DNA from: a virus
DNA length: 37,432 nt
Strand: one strand, 5' to 3'
IMG/VR virus record: IMGVR_UViG_3300017756_000042
Location: 1-37,432 of that record
Below the pieces are notes generated by a model, which saw only the letters and a list, made by a program, of their open reading frames with translations, ran no database searches and had not been told where the DNA came from. The position numbers were made by a program, and so were the translations under genes. Position 1 is the first letter of the stretch. Each line of letters begins with the position of its first letter. This document shows positions 14,226-21,721 of the stretch, one piece after another.

Positions 14226-15025
14226 GTGTCTCAATGCCACGCAAGGCTCTTGAAGAGTTGCTCACTGCTACTCTTCGTCCTCAGAATGTCAATGGTAGCA
14301 ACGTCGATCAGGTCGATTCTTGCGTCATTGATACCACTGATAACACTGTCAGTACCCTGTGTATCGTCAAGGACGGCACGACGAGCCTATCGTCGTTCTC
14401 TTTTGCTCACGAGACTACGGGTACAGTCATACCAGTGCCGAACATCAACCGACTTCTCGGTGTGTTGAAATTTCATTCTGATGTTGTCACGCTGGAGGAC
14501 AAGGGCGGTAAAATCGTTGTTAAGTCCAAGGGCAAGCAGACTACATTGCTCGGTGGGTTCGATGCTCTATCCTACGCCAACAGTCAAATGACATTGACTG
14601 AGGCTGATGACAAAGCGCATGAGCGAGCCAGATCCATTGACGACAACACCTACGTGATGGCTGACGGTGAGCGAAGAACACCCTTCGCAGTAGTCAGTTT
14701 GGATGCTAAGGAACTGTATGAGGCTCTACGCTGTGACGCTATCAACGGACAGCGACTTAACCGCTACAAGTTCACAGCAAAACATGGTGAGTTGTTTGTC
14801 ACCGTTGGTGATCCGTTCAAGGGTGAGACTACTACTCTCCTAGAACACGACTTCCCGGTCGAGGATTTTGAGGCTTCCTTTGAGGGAGGATTAGAAAACG
14901 TAATCAAACATTACTCCAAGCATTTGGTTCTCAACTTCTTTGATTTCAGAAACGAAGGTCAAGGAATCCGATTGTTAATCAAATTCAATAACGGAGATTG
15001 GGTATTCCAGTGTGGTGTCTTGTGA
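14222..15025 (+). CDS. pcn: PCNA-like sliding clamp
   Basis: A 267-residue protein with two similar beta-alpha-beta halves. The first contains IPVPNINRLLGVLKFHSDVV and a strand pair VTLEDKGGKIVV. The second begins near FAVVSLDAKELYEAL and ends GIRLLIKFNNGDWVFQCGVL, like the final strands of PCNA. Length and fold order fit a trimeric archaeal clamp, though it is divergent. It lies between the clamp-loader region and PolB, which is the expected company. It starts in an ATGA overlap with the small coiled-coil gene. Confidence 0.75.
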   Translation: MSVSMPRKALEELLTATLRPQNVNGSNVDQVDSCVIDTTDNTVSTLCIVKDGTTSLSSFSFAHETTGTVIPVPNINRLLGVLKFHSDVVTLEDKGGKIVVKSKGKQTTLLGGFDALSYANSQMTLTEADDKAHERARSIDDNTYVMADGERRTPFAVVSLDAKELYEALRCDAINGQRLNRYKFTAKHGELFVTVGDPFKGETTTLLEHDFPVEDFEASFEGGLENVIKHYSKHLVLNFFDFRNEGQGIRLLIKFNNGDWVFQCGVL

Positions 15026-15369
15026 TGCCACGTTTCAGATACCCTTTACCGAAGGGTGTTACTGAGGCTGAGTACGAAGCCGCTCTTGAATACACTGGGT
15101 TAAGACACTGGGTTTTCAAGCGAAAGAAAGGCGTGTTGATCAGGGGGATGCTGATGGTTGCTTTGCTTAGGTACTCTAAGCGAGATGAGAATGAATGGTT
15201 TGATCCGCAGGTCTTATCCGATGAGATAGTACCGATGCAACCTTTGGGTGGCACTCCGCTAATCTCGGTAGCCCGTATCAACTCTCTTATGCGACAAGTA
15301 GTACGCAAGGTTGATCGGTGGGAATATAGACACGGCAAACTGAAAATAGAATACAGAAGGACTAAGTAG
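15025..15369 (+). CDS. Hypothetical basic 114-aa protein
   Basis: ATG 15025 overlaps the clamp stop (TGATG). The protein is basic with a helical middle (LIRGMLMVALLRYSKR) and a C-terminal SLMRQVVRKVDRWEYRHGKLKI, which could be a degenerate winged helix. It sits between clamp and polymerase, so a DNA-binding replication accessory is possible. No family is recognised. Confidence 0.6.
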   Translation: MPRFRYPLPKGVTEAEYEAALEYTGLRHWVFKRKKGVLIRGMLMVALLRYSKRDENEWFDPQVLSDEIVPMQPLGGTPLISVARINSLMRQVVRKVDRWEYRHGKLKIEYRRTK

Positions 15370-15391
15370 TGGATAGGGTAGATGATAGTCT

Positions 15392-17653
15392 ATGATTGTC
15401 AATAACACACGTGGTCGAAAGGTCGTGATTAGATACCGTGACCCCAACACCCTTGAGCGTCAACCCGATCTGGTATTGGAGAAGTACCCGTACTGCTTCG
15501 TACCTACGGCATCGCTTACTGATCGCTACGGCCTAGTCCGTGTCGAGGATGGGTATGAGGGTGTCTATGGTGCAGAACTGTCGAAGGTTTATTTCAGAAC
15601 TGAATATGATAGGCGTGAGTGGTGTAGGTCAAACACTACATGGGAAGGTAACATCCCTTTTACTAATCAAGTCCTGATCGACAGGGTTGTTGAGGGTACC
15701 GAACCTATCCCATACTATGAGCATCGAGTATGGTACATTGACGGTGAATGGAAGAAGGAGTCAGAAGAGATTACAGTCTTGAGTGCCCTTGATTCTTACA
15801 CTGGTAAGATGTACACTTGGGTATGTCACCCTGATGTACAACCCGGTATGGTCAGTAGTCTGCCTTGTAAAGAACATCCCGATGGCCTAAGCGAAGTATG
15901 CTTTGATCCGCCCGCCAAGGCTTTTGCTAATGAGCGACAACTGCTTGCTGACTTTGCCATGCATATGAAAAAGCAAGACCCCGACATCATCACTGGTTGG
16001 TATGTGGTGGATGCTGACGTATCTACGATCAGCACAAGGATGCGTAGGCTTGGACTCAAACCCGAACTCATGTCCCCTCACAACCAACACATCTACAAGT
16101 ACGCTTGGAGTGAAAAGCGATGGACTCAGCCGATACCCGGACGTATGTGTATTGACCTCATGGTTGCGTTCAAGAAGTTATGGACTATCAAGAACGGACA
16201 GTTAGCAGGTCAGAAGTTAGATGATATAGCCGAGTTCGTTCTGAAGGAACGCAAGGTCGAGTTACCTAATGGGCACGATACATACTACACGGACATTGGT
16301 ACATACGTGGACTACAACCGACAAGATGTACGCTTGCTACCTCGCTTAGATGAGGCCGTCAATGCTACTGGTTACTACACCAACCTACAACATCTAGTTC
16401 AGTGTGAGATTGAAACAACACCACTGACCACACTTCCTGCATCCTGTATGTTCCTACAAGATGAAGAGTTCGAGTACCGAATACCAGATCGACCACAGTT
16501 CGCTAAGGTAGACTACACTGGTGCTGATGTGCAAGACGTTGTTCCGGGTCGCTATGAAACGATGGCGATTATGGACATCAAGGCTATGTATCACAGCAAC
16601 GTCAAGTTGCATAACATCTGCTGGACTACCCTGTCCGATCAGGGTCAAGACTGTGGCAACGGCACGAAGTTCACACAGGACAAAGACGGCTTGCTCGGTA
16701 GGACTATGGACAAATTGACTGTCAAGCGTAACGAATACAAGGCTCTCATGAAACAGGCTTTGGCTGACGGCGACATGACGGCCTACAAGAAGTGGGATGG
16801 GGCACAGTTCGCAACGAAGTCTATGGTCGCATCCTTGTACGGTGTAGCAGGTGACTCTAAGTACGGACTGTATCACCCCGAGATAGCATCCTCAATCACA
16901 TTCACATCTCGTCAGACGTTGTTCAGACTACGTGACGAGTGCAACGACAGGGGCTACCCTGTCCACTACGGACACACCGATTCTATTTTCTGTGCCGTAC
17001 CCAGTCCCGAAGAAGGATTGGAACTGGTAGCCAAGATCAACGAAGCCATGTACCCCATCGAGACTGAGTTCGAGAAGTGGTGCGAGTCTATGATTTTGAA
17101 AGCCAAGAATCGCTACGCAGGTAAAGTCACATGGACTGATGGCCGACACCATCTACCCGAGTATTACTACAAGGGGCTGGAGTTGAAACAGGCACGTATG
17201 CCGAAGGCTATGAAGTCCACTATGGATGCGATCCTACGTGGCATACTCGATGGTACTGATAAGACTGAGGTCGATGACATCCTATGCGCCCTGATCAAGA
17301 AAGGCAACAAAGGTGAGATGGCTGAGGACTTGCTTGAGAAGGGCAAGTTGAAGCAGCCCCTGTCCAAGTACAAGGTCTTGAGTGGTGCGTCAGCAGGCGC
17401 GGCATGGGCTAAGGTGAACATGGGTAGGGACTATGAAGTCGATGAGTCCTTCTTGACGGCGATCAACAAGCGTGGTGAATGGATGGGATTCGATAGTCTG
17501 CAATCAATCGAAGGTGTCGCTGAGGTTGATTGGGCAGGGCTGACTGAGAAGTACATTGTCAATAAGGCATGTCACATCTACGATCTGGTAGATTGGGATG
17601 TCCAGCCTTTATGGAACGCTCACTTGGGTAAAGGTGATGTTCAGTGGCTATAA
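15392..17653 (+). CDS. polB: Family B DNA polymerase with proofreading exonuclease
   Basis: A 753-residue enzyme. Exo I is YIDGEW near residues 115-120 (Asp and Glu present), Exo II lies in DIITGWYVVDAD and Exo III is YNRQDV near 310. In the polymerase domain, motif A is MDIKAMYHSN (about 393), motif B TKSMVASLYG (about 475), motif C YGHTDS (about 525) and the thumb motif KNRYAG. The second Asp of motif C, which binds metal, is kept while the first is His. This makes it an active replicative polymerase working with the clamp and loader encoded upstream. Its size is typical of compact archaeal or viral PolB. No clear TATA box is seen before ATG 15392. Confidence 0.95.
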   Translation: MIVNNTRGRKVVIRYRDPNTLERQPDLVLEKYPYCFVPTASLTDRYGLVRVEDGYEGVYGAELSKVYFRTEYDRREWCRSNTTWEGNIPFTNQVLIDRVVEGTEPIPYYEHRVWYIDGEWKKESEEITVLSALDSYTGKMYTWVCHPDVQPGMVSSLPCKEHPDGLSEVCFDPPAKAFANERQLLADFAMHMKKQDPDIITGWYVVDADVSTISTRMRRLGLKPELMSPHNQHIYKYAWSEKRWTQPIPGRMCIDLMVAFKKLWTIKNGQLAGQKLDDIAEFVLKERKVELPNGHDTYYTDIGTYVDYNRQDVRLLPRLDEAVNATGYYTNLQHLVQCEIETTPLTTLPASCMFLQDEEFEYRIPDRPQFAKVDYTGADVQDVVPGRYETMAIMDIKAMYHSNVKLHNICWTTLSDQGQDCGNGTKFTQDKDGLLGRTMDKLTVKRNEYKALMKQALADGDMTAYKKWDGAQFATKSMVASLYGVAGDSKYGLYHPEIASSITFTSRQTLFRLRDECNDRGYPVHYGHTDSIFCAVPSPEEGLELVAKINEAMYPIETEFEKWCESMILKAKNRYAGKVTWTDGRHHLPEYYYKGLELKQARMPKAMKSTMDAILRGILDGTDKTEVDDILCALIKKGNKGEMAEDLLEKGKLKQPLSKYKVLSGASAGAAWAKVNMGRDYEVDESFLTAINKRGEWMGFDSLQSIEGVAEVDWAGLTEKYIVNKACHIYDLVDWDVQPLWNAHLGKGDVQWL

Positions 17654-17655
17654 CC

Positions 17656-17665
17656 TTTTATAGTG
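17656..17665 (+). promoter_or_regulatory. TATA box for the 17685 gene
   Basis: TTTTATAGTGG, centred near 17660, lies 25 nt before ATG 17685, followed by AAGGGGTGATTA. The sequence after the box closely repeats that upstream of 11897. Confidence 0.55.
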
Positions 17666-17684
17666 GAAGGGGTGATTAAGTTTT

Positions 17685-17951
17685 ATGTCGAAGAAACTGA
17701 CAACTAAAGAACTAACAGTGCGAGTAGAAGCACTAACGAGCGCATTCAACAATCTAGGTGCCGCTATCGGTGCTGATATGGCACAAGTCATGGCCGTAAT
17801 ATCAGGACTGCTCAAGCATTTCGACTTACTTGCTGAGATCAAATGCCCCCACTGTGGCACTGAATTATCCTATCCTAACATGGACAATGTTCCCCCGCCT
17901 GCGGATTGCCCTGCATGTGGCGGTACAATTGGCGACGAAGAAGAGGAATGA
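17685..17951 (+). CDS. Helical zinc-ribbon protein, 88 aa
   Basis: Residues 1-50 form a helical segment (LTVRVEALTSAFNNL and on). The C-terminal part has CPHC and CPAC (about 54-77), a clear zinc ribbon, then an acidic tail EEEE. It starts behind its own TATA box. It may contact the polymerase or another replication protein through the ribbon, but only the metal site is visible. Confidence 0.7.
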   Translation: MSKKLTTKELTVRVEALTSAFNNLGAAIGADMAQVMAVISGLLKHFDLLAEIKCPHCGTELSYPNMDNVPPPADCPACGGTIGDEEEE

Positions 17952-17961
17952 TTAAAAAACA
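17951..17961 (+). promoter_or_regulatory. Possible TATA box for the 17981 gene
   Basis: ATTAAAAAAC, centred near 17956, lies 25 nt before ATG 17981, with AGGGTGTGATT between. It is weaker than the others as a TATA sequence but has the same geometry. Confidence 0.4.
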
Positions 17962-17980
17962 AACAGGGTGTGATTGATGT

Positions 17981-18280
17981 ATGACACGAGTTCTTGTAAC
18001 AGTAGAAGATGAAAAGGTAATCGCTGATGCGATAGCCAAATACGGCAAGCGTGATGTCTGCCTTGCTCTCGATGACAGCGTAGCCAACCGATACAAATTG
18101 GAGGCATACGGCTTGGATCGTTACGCACTGGTAGGCTCCGATGCTGACCACTCTCTTTTTGCTGAGGTCATCGGCAAGACCACCCCAAAACCAAAGAAAA
18201 AGGCACCTGTAAAGAAGGATGTCCCAATCGAAGTTGATATTGAGGCGGTAGTTGATGAGCAGTCTAAAAAAGTACAGTAA
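17981..18280 (+). CDS. Hypothetical 99-aa protein with Lys/Pro-rich linker
   Basis: The first 70 residues form a small alpha/beta unit (VLVTVEDEKVIADAI, KRDVCLALDDSV). Next is a basic linker TPKPKKKAPVKK, then an acidic C-terminal segment (VEVDIEAVVDEQ-like). It overlaps the nuclease start at 18255. The split between a domain and a charged tail suggests a partner-binding adaptor. No family is recognised. Confidence 0.6.
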   Translation: MTRVLVTVEDEKVIADAIAKYGKRDVCLALDDSVANRYKLEAYGLDRYALVGSDADHSLFAEVIGKTTPKPKKKAPVKKDVPIEVDIEAVVDEQSKKVQ

Positions 18281-19217
18281 AGAATGGTATGCTGAGCATG
18301 GTCCTAACGAGGGCCATCCTAACCCCATCATCGCTAAAACAAACGACTGGCCGATCAGGTTGTCGAAATCCAAATTCATTACCTATGATTCTTGCCCCCG
18401 CAAGTATTGGTGGGGATCGGTGGCTAACGTATGGGGGCCACGCACACACTTCATGGTACACGGTACCGCAGTCCACACGGCCCTCGAAAACTTTTACGGT
18501 CACTGGGAGCCCGGTATAGACGAAGAGTTGTGGCCTGACCTAATCGAATCTGATTGGGAGGATGGGTCACTACACCGACCGTTCACAGACTGGGAACCAG
18601 ATCAACAAGACACATACCATAGATCGGTTCATGCCCTGCTTGAACTGGAACAGGAACGTCGCATTCGATGGGGTGATCAACACTTCGCACCAGTCGAGTT
18701 TGAGGTCAAGCATGCTGTCCTACACCACAAGTACAACTTCATGTTGGTCGGTATGATCGACGGTGTGCATCGTCATCCTGACGGCGGTCTTGTCATCACT
18801 GAACTCAAGACTGGTAAAGCAACCACAAGCAAATTGTCAAAGACACGCAAGGAACTGTGCTACTATCGCTACATGCTCGCTCGCTTAGGGTGGGATGAAG
18901 CAGTCTATTTCTACTATCTGTTCCCCGAGTGTACGAACTTTGACCTGTACGCTGATCTGGCCTCTAAGAAAAATACTGAGGTGTGGCTTGGTGAGACGCA
19001 GGGTATGGCCGTCTTAGAACGTGTCAATATGCGTAGTGTTAATGCCATGCACAAGGCACTCGACAAAGCCTGTGAGGGTATCGAGAACAGCATGTACCAC
19101 ATGAAGTGGAATGATTACTTCTGTGTGAACTGGTGTGACTTCCACATGAGTTGTGAAACAGAACTGATCGGTATGGATGAAGATGTTACGGCTTTATATA
19201 CTGGAGAGGGATGGTGA
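18255..19217 (+). CDS. Cas4/RecB-like PD-(D/E)XK nuclease with probable Fe-S cluster
   Basis: The 320-residue protein has CPRKYWW (Cys47), HGTAVHTAL (His74), GMIDG (Asp169) and ITELKTGK (Glu183, Lys185). These are the catalytic layout of the RecB/Cas4 exonuclease family. Near the C terminus CVNWCDFHMSC provides three cysteines that, with Cys47, make the four-Cys iron-sulfur site of Cas4/AddB-type nucleases. It probably resects DNA ends in replication or recombination. No cas1/cas2 or CRISPR array is present. ATG 18255 is preferred over TTG 18252. Confidence 0.85.
   Translation: MSSLKKYSKEWYAEHGPNEGHPNPIIAKTNDWPIRLSKSKFITYDSCPRKYWWGSVANVWGPRTHFMVHGTAVHTALENFYGHWEPGIDEELWPDLIESDWEDGSLHRPFTDWEPDQQDTYHRSVHALLELEQERRIRWGDQHFAPVEFEVKHAVLHHKYNFMLVGMIDGVHRHPDGGLVITELKTGKATTSKLSKTRKELCYYRYMLARLGWDEAVYFYYLFPECTNFDLYADLASKKNTEVWLGETQGMAVLERVNMRSVNAMHKALDKACEGIENSMYHMKWNDYFCVNWCDFHMSCETELIGMDEDVTALYTGEGW
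19191..19204 (+). promoter_or_regulatory. TATA box for the 19223 operon
   Basis: GCTTTATATACTGG spans 19191-19204 and is centred 26 nt before ATG 19223; GGTGATTA lies between. It overlaps the end of the nuclease gene. Confidence 0.6.
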
Positions 19218-19222
19218 TTACT

Positions 19223-19375
19223 ATGAACAAAATACTATGCCCTGAGTGCGAACACGATGCCTTTGATACAGATGCCATGATGCTTGTGACAGGACAAGTA
19301 GGCGGCCCTCATGAAAAGATGATGGTAGTCCACACCTGTCATGCGTGTGGTCACAAGTGGAGGGGTCAGGCTTGA
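19223..19375 (+). CDS. TFIIS-like zinc ribbon, 50 aa
   Basis: The frame from ATG 19223 to TGA 19373-19375 encodes 50 residues with CPEC at 6-9 and CHACGHKW near 40-47. This is the CxxC-x(30)-CxxCGxxW layout of TFIIS and RNA polymerase subunit M-type ribbons. It has its own TATA box 26 nt upstream. It could interact with RNA polymerase, though no catalytic acidic hairpin can be confirmed. The next gene starts at TTG 19372, overlapping the stop. Confidence 0.65.
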   Translation: MNKILCPECEHDAFDTDAMMLVTGQVGGPHEKMMVVHTCHACGHKWRGQA

Positions 19376-19941
19376 ACGTAGGCTTCAAGAAAGACGGTAC
19401 CCCTCGACTATCAAAAGCAATAGACAAAGCCGTGATGAGTCATGCGTCTGTTGAGTGGGGTACTCCCCCAGATCTCTTTGAGGCAATCAGCGAATCTGTT
19501 GGTGGTTTTGATCTGGATGCCGCGGCTAGCGACAAGAAGCACGTGTGTGATAACTACTTCACGGCTGAGTCCGATGCCCTGTCGCAAGAGTGGCACGGTA
19601 AAGTGTGGCTCAACCCCCCGTTCGGTCACGGTGTAGAGCAGTGGTTCGAGAAGGTGGTGAACGAGGTTCACACCAACGCTGATTCTGTACACGTATTGAT
19701 CCCTGCGAGGACTGATACTCGATGGTTCCACGAGTGGGTTATGCCATTCGCTACTGAAATTTACTTCTTCAAAGGGCGATTGTACTACGTGAACGAAAAC
19801 GGTGAGAACAAAAACCCTGCGGCATTCCCGTCTATGCTGTGTGTATTCAAGAAAAAGACAGGCGCATGTGGTGATGTCCCAACAATCAAAGCATCCCCAC
19901 GTGATGGAAGTGCGTTCAAGGAGGCGGTGGAGTGGCTTTAG
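19372..19941 (+). CDS. dam: Dam-type DNA N6-adenine methyltransferase
   Basis: About 189 residues from TTG 19372. The key motifs are EWGTPPDLFEAI, FDLDAAAS (AdoMet-side acidic motif) and the catalytic LNPPFG, plus FFKGRLYYV. This is the phage Dam family that methylates adenine N6, often at GATC. TTG 19372 lies in a TTGA overlap with GGAGGGG upstream. GTG 19345 and ATG 19435 are alternatives; the latter still keeps the whole domain. No partner restriction gene is near. AAGGAGG at its 3' end is the ribosome binding site of the primase. Confidence 0.88.
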   Translation: MNVGFKKDGTPRLSKAIDKAVMSHASVEWGTPPDLFEAISESVGGFDLDAAASDKKHVCDNYFTAESDALSQEWHGKVWLNPPFGHGVEQWFEKVVNEVHTNADSVHVLIPARTDTRWFHEWVMPFATEIYFFKGRLYYVNENGENKNPAAFPSMLCVFKKKTGACGDVPTIKASPRDGSAFKEAVEWL

Positions 19942-20963
19942 AGTTCCCACGTGAAATAGGTCTTAAACGAGCATTGTGTAAAAGCAGGTGGCAATATGAT
20001 GACTATGTTGATAAGTTGGGCCGTCTGTCGTCATGCTACACGAGTTTATACTCGTTTGAATCACTCAATGAAGAAGGAAAGGCTGACTATCGACAGGCAG
20101 TAATTGACAGGGCATGGTGGGATTTTGACACAGGAGAGCGAGGCGGGATCGAGCAAGTTAAAAAAGACGTTGCGGAACTCATCAGGCGACTGGTGGGAGA
20201 CGTTAGACTGGTCGCAACTGGCCGTGGCTTCCACGTCCACCAACTCTTCTCAGAACCAGTCGTCGGACACCACTACAGACAACCCTTAGAAGCGTACCAA
20301 CGACGTAAAGCACGTGGTCTTGTGACGCTTGATGGCGTAGGGTTTCATGAAAAATTGACTCGCATACCCGGAACCTACAATCCTAAGCGGAAGCGGTGGG
20401 CTGTGGTTATTGATGCTCGAGCGTTTGCCAAGGACCCCGATAACTACCAGATCCCAAAGATTCCAATTGAAAAATACAAAATTCTTGACCCATTTGTAGG
20501 CAAACCTGTGCATGATGGGTTTGACTTTTCCAATTGGTGTTTCTCCTACTCTCCAGAGCAACAAGATATTGAGCATCTGGAGGCCATAGAATTAGACGAG
20601 AATACTCTTAGTGCGGGTACAGTACCACTGATGCCTTGCTTGGCTCGTGGGGTGCGTCAGGAGAAGCCAAATCACCATGTTCGAGTAGCATTGGTGCAAC
20701 ATATGGCCGATACCCTCCGAGACTTTGCCGATCCGCAGTCATTATCACCAGATCAACGTCGTCAAATCGAGGATGAAATCTTTGATTTTATCAAGGGGTT
20801 GGGTTGGAAAAACTGGAACCCCACACTGTCCCGTAAAGGTATCAAAACCAACATGAATTACCGTAGAGTACCGTCATGTGCTTGGTTTGCGGCACGTAGT
20901 ATGTGTACTGGCAAGTGTTGGAGATATGATGGCACCGTTGATTTGGAAGTCAAATGCGAATGA
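19932..20963 (+). CDS. Archaeal-type primase, PriS-like domain fused to PriL-like C-terminal domain
   Basis: A 343-residue protein from GTG 19932, behind AAGGAGG. The N-terminal half has the archaeo-eukaryotic primase catalytic WWDFDTG (Asp64, Asp66), GRGFHVH (97-103) and LTRIPGTYN. The C-terminal half has MPCLARG (Cys236), NHHVRVALVQHM, then VPSCAWFAARSMCTGKC (Cys316, 325, 329). This is the order of the four cysteines of the PriL iron-sulfur domain. It should therefore both start primers and carry the initiation domain in one chain. It lacks most of PriL's N-terminal helices. Adjacent to Dam and ERCC4 genes. Confidence 0.8.
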   Translation: MALEFPREIGLKRALCKSRWQYDDYVDKLGRLSSCYTSLYSFESLNEEGKADYRQAVIDRAWWDFDTGERGGIEQVKKDVAELIRRLVGDVRLVATGRGFHVHQLFSEPVVGHHYRQPLEAYQRRKARGLVTLDGVGFHEKLTRIPGTYNPKRKRWAVVIDARAFAKDPDNYQIPKIPIEKYKILDPFVGKPVHDGFDFSNWCFSYSPEQQDIEHLEAIELDENTLSAGTVPLMPCLARGVRQEKPNHHVRVALVQHMADTLRDFADPQSLSPDQRRQIEDEIFDFIKGLGWKNWNPTLSRKGIKTNMNYRRVPSCAWFAARSMCTGKCWRYDGTVDLEVKCE

Positions 20964-20965
20964 GT

Positions 20966-20975
20966 ATGATAAACC
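20966..20975 (+). promoter_or_regulatory. Weak TATA box for the ERCC4 nuclease gene
   Basis: TATGATAAAC near 20966-20975 is centred about 26 nt before ATG 20996. The sequence is a poor TATA match, but the geometry equals that of the other promoters. Confidence 0.35.
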
Positions 20976-20995
20976 ACAGACACATATCATAAACA

Positions 20996-21721
20996 ATGCT
21001 CGTGGTAGACGACCGTGAAAATGACGTAATTAAACACAAAATCATAGCCCAAATGGGCGAATATGCCAGCGGTGGCATTGTCAAGATCAAACGACTAAAA
21101 TCAGCCGACTACATCATTGGCGACATAGGCATAGAAGCCAAAGAAATTAACGACTTATACCACAGTATTTTGGGTCATGGTCGATCTCGTACCATAGTTG
21201 GGCAACTTTATGATTTGGTAGAGAACTTTGAACGTCCTATGCTGGTCGTTTATGGTACAAAATTGAAGCCGTTTATAGTAGGCAACCGCAGACCAAGCAG
21301 ACAAGAGTTGGCTATCGAAATGAAGCGCATGCAAGCAGTCATAAGGAAGTTCAAACAACATCTGTTTGTAAAATTTCCCACAATCCAGTTCATGCAACTA
21401 GGGACAATGGATGAAATGGTTGACTGGCTTCACAGTATGCACGACAATATGCGTGTTCGACGCATCAACACCAGTGAGCCAAAGGAGTATGCCCGGAAGA
21501 ACGTGACTACTGATCCGAGAGTTGCGGCATTATCGGCTCTCGAAGGCGTATCTGAACGTGCGGCGCATGATTTACTTACCGAGTTCGGATCGTTACCAAG
21601 AATACTGCGGTCAAGGACTAGCCAGCGTCAATTGATGGAGATTGATGGCATTGGTCGCAAGCGAGCAAAGACCATCCTCCGCCTAAGAGAACGCTATCCA
21701 GATCAACCTGAACGATCTTAG
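20996..21721 (+). CDS. ERCC4/XPF-family structure-specific nuclease with HhH domain
   Basis: A 241-residue protein with VVDDRE at residues 3-8 and GIEAKEINDL at about 45-54, the ERCC4 active-site strand where the usual ERK reads EAK. A helical region with SRTIVGQLYDL follows. A tandem helix-hairpin-helix domain occupies about 165-235 (LEGVSERAAHDLLTEFG, IDGIGRKRAKTIL). This is the core of archaeal XPF/Hef nucleases, cutting branched or flapped DNA. It is the last gene of the plus-strand block and its stop is interleaved with that of the hub gene. Confidence 0.88.
   Translation: MLVVDDRENDVIKHKIIAQMGEYASGGIVKIKRLKSADYIIGDIGIEAKEINDLYHSILGHGRSRTIVGQLYDLVENFERPMLVVYGTKLKPFIVGNRRPSRQELAIEMKRMQAVIRKFKQHLFVKFPTIQFMQLGTMDEMVDWLHSMHDNMRVRRINTSEPKEYARKNVTTDPRVAALSALEGVSERAAHDLLTEFGSLPRILRSRTSQRQLMEIDGIGRKRAKTILRLRERYPDQPERS
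21718..21721. other. Interleaved stop codons of the two convergent blocks
   Basis: TTAG at 21718-21721 contains TAG on the plus strand (21719-21721, end of the ERCC4 nuclease gene) and TAA on the minus strand (21720-21718, end of the hub gene). There is no intergenic space, so any terminator of either block must lie inside the opposite gene. Confidence 0.9.

Noticed and set aside
18255-19217. Cas4-like nuclease as a sign of a CRISPR-Cas system
   Set aside because: No repeat-spacer array, cas1 or cas2 is present; stand-alone Cas4/RecB-like nucleases are common in archaeal viruses.
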